64,000 bases of DNA from Microbacterium sp. SORGH_AS_1204 (GTDB lineage Bacteria; Actinomycetota; Actinomycetes; Actinomycetales; Microbacteriaceae). Positions 1 through 6,207 of the stretch are shown one piece after another. A program made the translations under genes and the position numbers. Numbering within the stretch: the first letter of the stretch is position 1; each line of letters opens with the position of its first letter. The notes below the pieces were generated by a model. That model was not told the DNA's origin. It saw only the letters and a program-made list of their open reading frames with translations, and searched no databases. Where the stretch lies: the NCBI RefSeq assembly GCF_030818935.1, contig NZ_JAUTBD010000001.1, forward strand, positions 682,001-746,000, written 5' to 3'.

Positions 1-77
1 GTTTCGACCCATCCCGACACCTCGACGGCGCCGGCGGGGAGGGATTTCAGCTGGTTGACCAGGACGCGTTCGCTCAC
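1..77 (-). CDS. aspS: Aspartyl-tRNA synthetase, N-terminal fragment (5' end only)
   Basis: Only the first 25 codons lie in the window; the gene runs off the left edge. The minus-strand translation from GTG at 77 reads VSERVLVNQLKSLPAGAVEV and then SGWVET, the opening of the OB-fold anticodon-binding domain in non-discriminating (archaeal-type) aspartate-tRNA ligases, as I recall that family. It would charge tRNA-Asp, and possibly tRNA-Asn, in the cytoplasm. The start is supported by a TAGGAT -10 element ending eight bases upstream. The ATG at 87 is in another frame. The call rests on a short stretch, so the rest of the gene is needed to confirm it. Confidence 0.7.
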   Translation of the reverse strand, partial: MSERVLVNQLKSLPAGAVEVSGWVE

Positions 78-85
78 GATCGACC

Positions 86-91
86 ATCCTA
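86..91 (-). promoter_or_regulatory. -10 element for aspS
   Basis: TAGGAT on the minus strand lies eight bases before the GTG at 77. This is the arrangement seen at many genes in this window and suggests a leaderless transcript. No convincing -35 was seen. Confidence 0.45.
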
Positions 92-153
92 CGTGCGCGG
101 GTCGCGCGGTACCCCGGCTCGCCGTCACCGGCACCGTGGCATCCGATCATTAC

Positions 154-240
154 GGCGGCCCCGGCGGCCCCGGCGGCCCCGGCGGCCCGGCGGCCCGTCG
201 GTCCCGGCGTCCCGGCGGCCTGGCGGCCTGGCGGCCCGGG
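154..240. repeat. 9-bp GGCGGCCCC tandem repeat decaying into G/C-rich copies
   Basis: Three perfect GGCGGCCCC units (154-180) are followed by truncated and diverged copies (GGCGGCCC, GGCGGCCT) to about 240. The repeat lies in the non-coding gap between aspS and the DedA gene (78-361). Frames through it give Gly-Gly-Pro strings, but these lead into the wrong frame of the DedA gene and I do not regard them as coding. Confidence 0.7.
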
Positions 241-304
241 CGGGACGCACACGGGGCAGCGCGCGCTCGGGGGCAACCCCCAGGAACCTCGCACGCACCG
301 GGCC

Positions 305-310
305 TAGCCT
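305..310 (+). promoter_or_regulatory. -10 element for the DedA gene
   Basis: TAGCCT at 305-310 would give a 5' untranslated leader of about 45 bases carrying a GAAGG ribosome-binding site at 351-355, seven bases before the ATG at 362. Inferred from position and sequence only. Confidence 0.35.
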
Positions 311-361
311 GGAACGGGCGTCCGATCGGGCGGCCGATCACCGAGCGCGCGAAGGCACCCG

Positions 362-1051
362 ATGACCGACACCACCCTCACCCTCACTCCCGTGCGATCG
401 AGCTCCGGCTCCGGGGAGGGGCAGTCGTGGCTGACGTCGCTGGCCGACTGGACCGTCTCGCTCATGGAGATCATCGGTCCCGTCGGCGCCGGTGTCGCCA
501 TCGCGCTCGAGAACCTCTTCCCGCCGCTGCCCAGCGAGGTCGTGCTGCCGATGGCGGGGCTGACCGCGAGCCGCGGATCGTTCACGTTGTTCGAGGCGTT
601 GCTGTGGACGACGATCGGTTCGGTCGTCGGCGCGTTCATGCTCTACGGTCTCGGTCGCTGGCTGGGGGCCGCGCGCCTGCGCGCCTTCGCCGCGAAGATG
701 CCGCTGCTGCACCCCGAAGACGTCGACCGCACGGTGGCCTGGTTCGAGCGCCACGGCGGCAAGGCCGTGTTCTTCGGACGCATGATCCCGATCTTCCGCA
801 GCCTCATCTCGATTCCCGCGGGTGTTTCGAAGATGCCGATGTGGCGCTTCGGCCTGCTCACCGGCGCCGGCAGCCTCATCTGGAACACCATTTTCGTGCT
901 GTCGGGCTACCTGCTGGGCGAGAACTGGCACATCGTCGAGGAGTACGCCTCGATCCTGCAGTACGTGGTGATCGCCGCGGTCGCAATCGGGGTGGCGCTG
1001 TTCCTCTACAACCGCATCCGATCGCTGCTGGCCGCGCGGAAAGACGCCTGA
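362..1051 (+). CDS. DedA family (SNARE-associated / VTT domain) membrane protein
   Basis: This 229-residue integral membrane protein belongs to the DedA/VTT family, whose members act in lipid flipping or proton-coupled membrane homeostasis. The family signature is visible: E50-NLFPPLPSE-59 in the first re-entrant segment, and FFGRMIPIFRS (137-147) followed by G154, giving the conserved R140 and R146. Hydrophobic segments lie near 37-66, 80-100, 165-186 and 200-217. A GAAGG site precedes the ATG. It stands alone, divergent from aspS, and the next gene has its own promoter. The substrate cannot be told from the sequence. Confidence 0.9.
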   Translation: MTDTTLTLTPVRSSSGSGEGQSWLTSLADWTVSLMEIIGPVGAGVAIALENLFPPLPSEVVLPMAGLTASRGSFTLFEALLWTTIGSVVGAFMLYGLGRWLGAARLRAFAAKMPLLHPEDVDRTVAWFERHGGKAVFFGRMIPIFRSLISIPAGVSKMPMWRFGLLTGAGSLIWNTIFVLSGYLLGENWHIVEEYASILQYVVIAAVAIGVALFLYNRIRSLLAARKDA

Positions 1052-1118
1052 CCCGAGCGGGTATCTCTACGTCGAGGCAACCGACATCCGGACTCAGTCA
1101 GACCACAGACCCCGCGCC

Positions 1119-1124
1119 TAGACT
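1119..1124 (+). promoter_or_regulatory. -10 element for the cytochrome c maturation operon
   Basis: TAGACT is followed by six bases and then the GTG at 1131, the commonest leaderless layout in this window. It would drive the histidine phosphatase gene and the ccs genes behind it. Confidence 0.55.
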
Positions 1125-1130
1125 GGGATC

Positions 1131-1775
1131 GTGCCCGCCGATCGCCTCCATCTCGTGCGCCACGGAGAGGTCCACAACCCCCGTCGCGTGCTCTACGGTC
1201 GGCTCCCCGGATTCGGCCTGAGCGTCGACGGTCGTCAGATGGCCCGTCAGGCCGCCGAGTACGTGCAGGGTCTCGACCGGCCGGTCGGCGCGCTCGTCGT
1301 CTCGCCGCTGCAGCGCACGCGCGAGTCGTCGGAGCCCTTCACCGAGCTGTTCGGCGTCGAGGCGTACATCGACGACCGCGTCATCGAGCCCACCAACGTC
1401 TTCGAGGGTCGGCGCATGAAGCAGGCGCTCGCGAACCCCCTCAACTGGCGTCATCTCAGTCGCCCGGCCGTGCCGAGCTGGGGCGAGCCGTACGAGCGCA
1501 TCGTAGCGCGGATGACGGATGCCATGACCGACGCCTGGGAGCGCGTGCCTGCCGGCGACGTCGTCGTCGTCTCCCACCAGCTCCCCATCTGGGTGACCCA
1601 CCTCGCCCTCTCCCGCCAACCCACCCGCCACGACCCCCGCAAGCGCCGCTGCGCGCTGTCGAGCGTGACGAGCTTCGAACGGCGAGACGGCGCCGACGGC
1701 TCGACGCGCTGGGTCGAGGTGGCGTACGCCGAGCCGGCCAGTACCGCCGGAGCCGTCGACGTAGGAGCCGTGTGA
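1131..1775 (+). CDS. Histidine phosphatase superfamily protein (phosphoglycerate mutase-like)
   Basis: The 214-residue protein has the branch-1 histidine phosphatase signature R10-H11-G12-E, with H11 the phospho-acceptor, then SPLQRTRES (58-66) with the second phosphate-binding arginine, E86, and the second catalytic histidine at H149 in VVVVSHQ. It would be a cytoplasmic phosphomonoesterase rather than a glycolytic mutase; the substrate is unknown. It opens the cytochrome c maturation operon, as its relative Rv0525 does in M. tuberculosis (recalled synteny). Its stop codon overlaps the next start by one base (TGATG). The GTG start fits a TAGACT element six bases upstream. Confidence 0.85.
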   Translation: MPADRLHLVRHGEVHNPRRVLYGRLPGFGLSVDGRQMARQAAEYVQGLDRPVGALVVSPLQRTRESSEPFTELFGVEAYIDDRVIEPTNVFEGRRMKQALANPLNWRHLSRPAVPSWGEPYERIVARMTDAMTDAWERVPAGDVVVVSHQLPIWVTHLALSRQPTRHDPRKRRCALSSVTSFERRDGADGSTRWVEVAYAEPASTAGAVDVGAV

Positions 1776-2380
1776 TGCGCCGAATCCTCACCGCCGCGGG
1801 GTCCGTCCTCGCCGCGGCCGCCCTCGTCGTGGGCCTGTCCGCGTGCTCGGAAGACCCGCTCGCCGCGCAGTACCGAGCCGGAGACAACAAGGGGTACATC
1901 GCCGCCAACGGGATGCCGTGGCAGGAGATCCCCGAGACCGATCGGGGCGAGCCCGTCGACTTCGCGGGCACGCTCGACAGCGGTGCCGCGGTGTCGAGCG
2001 CGGACTACACCGGCACCGTGCTCGTCGTGAACTTCTGGTACGCGACGTGCGGGCCGTGCATCATCGAGGCTCCGCGTCTCGAGCAGGCCTACCAGAGCTT
2101 CCAAGGCCAGGATGTCGCCTTCCTCGGCGTCAACACGTACGACCAGCCGTCCACAGCGCAGTCGTTCGCACGCGATCATGGTGTGTCCTACCCGAGTGCG
2201 ATGGCCGTGAACGACGCCGAACTCAAGCTGGCGTTCAATGAGAAGACTCCGCTGAACGCCACACCCACGACGCTCGTGCTCGACAAGCAGGGCCGGGTGG
2301 CTGCCCGCATCATCGGCGAACTGTCCGAAGCGTCGATCCTCGAGTCCATGGTGCGCACCGTGCTCGCGGAGGACGCGTGA
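1775..2380 (+). CDS. TlpA/ResA-type membrane-anchored thioredoxin (lipoprotein)
   Basis: The 201-residue protein has a signal peptide ending in lipobox LSAC (C24 lipidated) and then a thioredoxin fold with WYATCGPC (88-95) as the redox motif. Such proteins work outside the membrane, reducing the CxxCH heme-binding cysteines of apocytochrome c with electrons passed on by CcdA. The ATG at 1775 overlaps the previous stop and has GGAG about seven bases upstream; a GTG at 1772 is possible but is too close to that site. The 3' end overlaps ccdA by four bases (GTGA), so translation of the pair is probably coupled. Confidence 0.92.
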   Translation: MRRILTAAGSVLAAAALVVGLSACSEDPLAAQYRAGDNKGYIAANGMPWQEIPETDRGEPVDFAGTLDSGAAVSSADYTGTVLVVNFWYATCGPCIIEAPRLEQAYQSFQGQDVAFLGVNTYDQPSTAQSFARDHGVSYPSAMAVNDAELKLAFNEKTPLNATPTTLVLDKQGRVAARIIGELSEASILESMVRTVLAEDA

Positions 2381-3126
2381 ATCCGGGCGCTCTCGTCTTC
2401 GACGGGGCGCTGTGGGTGGCGATCCCCGTCGCCCTGGTCGCCGGCCTCATCTCCTTCCTCTCGCCCTGCGTGCTGCCCCTCGTACCGGGCTACCTCGGCT
2501 ACATCGGCGGGGCGGTCGCGCCGCGCGGGGGCTCGGCATCCGCCCCCGGACGCGGGCGGCTGCTCGGGGGGACCCTGCTTTTCATCGCCGGCTTCACGGT
2601 GGTGTTCATGGCCGTCAACGCGCTCGGGGGCACGGCCGGAGCCTTCTTCATCCGCTACGGCGACGTGATCACGCGCGTGCTCGGCGTCGTCATCATCCTC
2701 ATGGGCCTGGTGTTCATCGGGTTGTTCGGCATCGCGCAGCGCTCCGTGCGGCTGCAGGCCAAAGGCAACCTCGGCCTGGTGGGCGCGCCGCTGCTGGGCA
2801 TCGCTCTCGGCATCGGCTGGACGCCCTGCATCGGACCCACGCTCGCGGCGATCATCTCGGTGTCGTACAACCTCGGCGACCCCGGTCGCGCTGCGGTGCT
2901 GGGGCTGGCGTATTCGCTGGGGCTCGGCATCCCGTTCCTGCTGCTCGCACTCGGCTTCGGATGGGCGACGCGCTCGGTCGCATTCATCCGGCGGCACATC
3001 CGGGTGGTCAACATCGTGGGCGGACTGCTGCTCGTCGTGCTCGGTCTGGCGATGGTGACCGGCGTCTGGGGCGCCTGGATGTCGTCGCTGCAGGGGGTGA
3101 TGGGCGGTGTCCAACTCCCCCTCTGA
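2377..3126 (+). CDS. ccdA: Cytochrome c biogenesis protein CcdA (thiol-disulfide electron carrier)
   Basis: The 249-residue polytopic protein carries electrons across the membrane from cytoplasmic thioredoxin to the extracytoplasmic TlpA-like partner encoded just upstream. The two redox cysteines are clear: C31 in SFLSPCVLPLVPGY (first helix) and C151 in WTPCIGP (fourth helix). About six hydrophobic helices are visible, the usual CcdA size. It starts inside the stop of the TlpA gene and its own end overlaps resB by 20 bases, so the block is translated as a unit. Confidence 0.95.
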   Translation: MNPGALVFDGALWVAIPVALVAGLISFLSPCVLPLVPGYLGYIGGAVAPRGGSASAPGRGRLLGGTLLFIAGFTVVFMAVNALGGTAGAFFIRYGDVITRVLGVVIILMGLVFIGLFGIAQRSVRLQAKGNLGLVGAPLLGIALGIGWTPCIGPTLAAIISVSYNLGDPGRAAVLGLAYSLGLGIPFLLLALGFGWATRSVAFIRRHIRVVNIVGGLLLVVLGLAMVTGVWGAWMSSLQGVMGGVQLPL

Positions 3127-4840
3127 CGGCGTGCTGCGCCCCTCCGACCACGCGGACTCGTCTGCGGCATCCGAGCCCGACGACATCACGCAGCCGCGCC
3201 TCGGGGTCATCGGCTGGGCGCGCTGGGGCTGGCGTCAGCTCACCTCGATGCGCACCGCCCTCGTGCTGCTGCTGCTGCTCGCGATCGCCGCGGTCCCCGG
3301 CTCGCTCGTGCCGCAGCGCAGCGCCGATCCCAACGGCGTGACGCAGTACTTCACCGACAACCCCGACCTTGCGCCGGTGCTCGACAAGCTCAGCCTGTTC
3401 GACGTGTACACGTCGCCGTGGTTCTCGGCGATCTATCTACTGCTGTTCATCTCGCTGATCGGGTGCGTGCTGCCCCGCACGAAGCACCACTGGAAGGCCC
3501 TGCGCTCGCAGCCCCCGCGCACGCCCGCGCGCCTCTCGCGCCTCGACGACCACCGCACCCGCACGATCGCGGTGGCCGGCGATGCGGATGCCACGGCGGC
3601 GGCCGCCATCGACACGGCCGCGGCGCAGCTGCGCAAGAGCGGTTACCGCGTCGCCCGCTACGACGCGCGGGGCAGCTACTCGGTATCGGCGGAGCGCGGG
3701 TACCTGCGAGAGACGGGCAACCTCGTGTTCCACGCCGCCCTCGTCGGTGTGCTCATCGCGGTGGGCGTGGGTGGCGGCTTCACCTACACCGGCCAGCGCG
3801 TGCTCGTCGAGGGCCAGGCGTTCGCCAACAGCCTGCTCGACTACTCCTCGTTCAACCCCGGCCGCTTCGTCAACGGCGACACCCTCTCGCCCTACTCGAT
3901 GACGCTCGACCAGTTCGACGTGACGTACGTGCCGCCGGGCCAGCCCGGCTCCGGCCAGGCCGGTGACTTCGTCGCGCACGTGACGACCCAGGCGCCGGGC
4001 GCCGACCCGCGGGACGGCGAGGTGCGCGTCAACCACCCGCTCGACGTGCAGGGCGACCGCGTGTACCTGCTCGGCAACGGCTACGCCCCGACCGTGACGA
4101 TCCGAGACGCCGACGGGCGCGAGGTGTTCCACGACTCGGTCGCGTTCCTGCCGCAGGATGCCAACATGACCTCGCTCGGGGTCATCAAGGTGGCCGACGG
4201 GTTGCCGCAACAGCTCGGGCTGCTCGGGTTCTTCTACCCGACGATGGACGTGCTGCCCTCGGGCGCCCTCACCTCGACCTATGGCGATCTCGAGTACCCC
4301 GTGCTGACGCTGCGCGTCTACGAGGGCGACCTGGGCATCGACGACGGGACGCCCCGCTCCGTGTACACCCTCGACCCGTCGGGCATGACGCAGATCGCGG
4401 GCGGCGACAGCGGCAACCCGGCGATCCAGCTCATGCCGGGCGAGACCGAGGACCTCCCCAACGGCCTCGGCACGATCACGTTCGAGAACGAGGCGCCGGC
4501 GGGGGCCTCGGGCTACGACGGATCGGTCAAGCGGTTCGCATCTCTGTCCATCCATCGCGACCTCGCGGGTCCGTGGGTGCTCGCCTTCGCCCTGCTCGCC
4601 CTGTTCGGTCTGCTCGCCGCGCTCTTCGTGCCCCGCCGCCGCATGTGGGTGAAGGCGACGCCCGCCGCCGACGGGGTGCGCGTGGAGTACGCCGGTCTCG
4701 CGCGTGGGGAGGATCCGACTCTCGCGGCCGCGGTCGATCAGCTCGCCGAGAAGCACGGCGCCGCTCTTCCCGCCTCGAGCCGTCCCCACACCTCCGATCC
4801 CGACGCGGACGCCGGAGCCACCTCGAACCCCGAAAAGTAG
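3107..4840 (+). CDS. resB: Cytochrome c biogenesis protein ResB (Ccs1)
   Basis: The 577-residue protein is the Ccs1/ResB half of the system II cytochrome c synthase, which with CcsB/CcsA moves heme out and ligates it to apocytochrome c. An N-terminal tail of about 45 residues leads to a first helix (LTSMRTALVLLLLLAIAAVP, about 46-64) and a second near 105-122; a third lies near 205-222. A long extracytoplasmic domain follows, then a last helix near 486-506 and a cytoplasmic tail. The GTG start lies inside the end of ccdA. The TAG stop forms the first half of the likely -10 element of ccsB. Confidence 0.93.
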   Translation: MSNSPSDGVLRPSDHADSSAASEPDDITQPRLGVIGWARWGWRQLTSMRTALVLLLLLAIAAVPGSLVPQRSADPNGVTQYFTDNPDLAPVLDKLSLFDVYTSPWFSAIYLLLFISLIGCVLPRTKHHWKALRSQPPRTPARLSRLDDHRTRTIAVAGDADATAAAAIDTAAAQLRKSGYRVARYDARGSYSVSAERGYLRETGNLVFHAALVGVLIAVGVGGGFTYTGQRVLVEGQAFANSLLDYSSFNPGRFVNGDTLSPYSMTLDQFDVTYVPPGQPGSGQAGDFVAHVTTQAPGADPRDGEVRVNHPLDVQGDRVYLLGNGYAPTVTIRDADGREVFHDSVAFLPQDANMTSLGVIKVADGLPQQLGLLGFFYPTMDVLPSGALTSTYGDLEYPVLTLRVYEGDLGIDDGTPRSVYTLDPSGMTQIAGGDSGNPAIQLMPGETEDLPNGLGTITFENEAPAGASGYDGSVKRFASLSIHRDLAGPWVLAFALLALFGLLAALFVPRRRMWVKATPAADGVRVEYAGLARGEDPTLAAAVDQLAEKHGAALPASSRPHTSDPDADAGATSNPEK

Positions 4841-4843
4841 ACT
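4838..4843 (+). promoter_or_regulatory. -10 element for ccsB, overlapping the resB stop codon
   Basis: TAGACT lies six bases before the ATG at 4850. Its first three bases are the resB stop codon. It would allow ccsB to be made from its own leaderless transcript as well as by read-through. Confidence 0.5.
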
Positions 4844-4849
4844 GAGACC

Positions 4850-5854
4850 ATGCCCGGAACCGACCCGCTTCTCCTCGACGAGATCTCCCTCCTCCTGGTG
4901 TGGACGGCGGTCGCCATTTACGTGCTGGCGTTCATCGCGTACGCCATCGACTTGGCACGCCGCTCCGACCTCGCGCTCAAGGCGAAAGACGAAGTCGTCT
5001 CACGCGAGCTCGTCACGGCGGGCGGCGGGGGAGTGATCTCGGCCGGCACCGGGTCTTCGGCATCCGTCGCGTCGAAGCCGCGGTATCTGTGGGCCCGCCT
5101 GGGTACGGTGCTGACGGCCCTCGGGTTCGTGTTCCACCTGGTCGCGACCGTGCTGCGCGGCATCGCGGCCGAGCGCGTGCCGTGGTCGAACATGTACGAG
5201 TTCGCCCTCACCGGCTTGCTGTTGATCGTCGCCGTCTACCTCGCGGTGCTGACGCGATACGACCTGCGCTTCCTCGGCTCGCTCATGACCGGACTCGCTG
5301 TGCTGCTGCTGGGCGGGGCGACCCTCGCCTTCCACGTCGAGGTGGTTCCGCTGGCCGACCCGCTGAAGTCGGTGTGGCTCGTCGTGCACGTGTTCGTCGC
5401 GAGTCTCGCGACGGCGCTGTTCGCTCTGGCTTTCGGCCTGTCGGTGGTGCAACTCATCCAGGCGCGCCGTGAGCGCAAGCTCGCCGAGGCACCGGCGGAT
5501 GCCGAACCGAAGCGCAGCTTCCTGCGCACGGTGCCGAACGCCGATGCGCTGGAGTCGCTCGCGTACCGCTTCGCCATCGTCGGCTTCATCTTCTGGACCT
5601 TCACCCTCATCGCCGGATCCATCTGGGCGAACGACGCGTGGGGTCGCTTCTGGGGCTTCGACACCAAGGAAGTCTGGACCTTCGTCATCTGGGTGCTGTA
5701 CGCCGGATACATCCACGCCCGCGCGACCCGCGGGTGGCGCGGCACCCGCTCGGCATGGCTGTCGATCATCGGCTTCACCGCCGTGCTGTTCAACTTCACC
5801 ATCGTCAACGTGTTCTTCAAGGGCCTGCACGCGTACTCGGGTCTCACGACGTAA
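4850..5854 (+). CDS. ccsB: Cytochrome c biogenesis protein CcsB/CcsA (heme handling, WWD domain)
   Basis: The 334-residue polytopic membrane protein is the heme-handling half of the system II cytochrome c synthase. The tryptophan-rich WWD signature sits at 259-274 (WANDAWGRFWGFDTKE), and the conserved histidines expected to ligate heme are seen at H96, H180, H289 and H327. About eight hydrophobic segments are present, with a variable loop near 45-80. It ends the operon, nine bases downstream of resB, and is followed by a strong hairpin. Naming varies between ccsA and ccsB in databases. Confidence 0.93.
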   Translation: MPGTDPLLLDEISLLLVWTAVAIYVLAFIAYAIDLARRSDLALKAKDEVVSRELVTAGGGGVISAGTGSSASVASKPRYLWARLGTVLTALGFVFHLVATVLRGIAAERVPWSNMYEFALTGLLLIVAVYLAVLTRYDLRFLGSLMTGLAVLLLGGATLAFHVEVVPLADPLKSVWLVVHVFVASLATALFALAFGLSVVQLIQARRERKLAEAPADAEPKRSFLRTVPNADALESLAYRFAIVGFIFWTFTLIAGSIWANDAWGRFWGFDTKEVWTFVIWVLYAGYIHARATRGWRGTRSAWLSIIGFTAVLFNFTIVNVFFKGLHAYSGLTT

Positions 5855-5886
5855 GGTCTGTCGCCGGGCGCTGTCGCTTGGCTGTC

Positions 5887-5917
5887 AGGGCCCGTCCGGC
5901 GCTGCCGGGCGGGCCCT
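5887..5917. terminator. Strong hairpin terminator after ccsB
   Basis: A 14-bp stem (5887-5900 with 5904-5917) closes a three-base loop; one position is a G-T wobble. It lies 32 bases after the ccsB stop. There is no long T-run, as is common in high-GC actinobacteria. Confidence 0.75.
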
Positions 5918-6041
5918 CTGTAGTCGACGCCCCGCGCGTCGCACGAGCGGGTGCCGGACGCGGAGCACTCACGAGGCTTCCGCCGACGTGCAGGACACGG
6001 TCGGCCTCGGGGAGCGCATGTCCTGTCCGGGCCCGTGCGCC

Positions 6042-6170
6042 CTGCGCCGGTGCGTGTGACCTGCGCCGGTGCGTTCGGATCCTGCGCCGGTGCGTTCAGG
6101 TCCTGCGCCGGTGCGTTCGGGTCCTGCGCCGGTGCGTTCGGGTCCTGCGCCGGTGCGTTCGGATCCTGCG
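6042..6170. repeat. 21-bp direct tandem repeat, about six copies
   Basis: Five full 21-bp units (6061-6165) beginning CTGCGCCGGTGCGTTC differ only at the variable positions near the unit end (GGATC, AGGTC, GGGTC). A 19-bp variant precedes them (6042-6060) and a broken copy follows. The units abut without spacers, so this is not a CRISPR array. The gap between the convergent ccsB and YhgE genes (5855-6207) holds only this repeat and hairpins. Confidence 0.9.
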
Positions 6171-6196
6171 CCTCGCAGGAGCCGGGTTCCCCGGCT
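6164..6196. terminator. Two adjacent short hairpins between convergent genes
   Basis: TCCTGCG-CCT-CGCAGGA (6164-6180) and AGCCGGG-TTC-CCCGGCT (6180-6196) are each perfect 7-bp stems with three-base loops, back to back. They lie 11 bases beyond the stop of the minus-strand YhgE gene and probably terminate its operon. Confidence 0.6.
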
Positions 6197-6207
6197 AGCC
6201 GCGTTGG

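Noticed and set aside
154..240. Possible collagen-like Gly-Gly-Pro protein
   Set aside because: The frame has no ribosome site, runs out of frame into the DedA gene and consists of simple repeat translation.
6042..6170. Possible CRISPR array
   Set aside because: The 21-bp units abut directly with no spacers and no cas genes are in the window.
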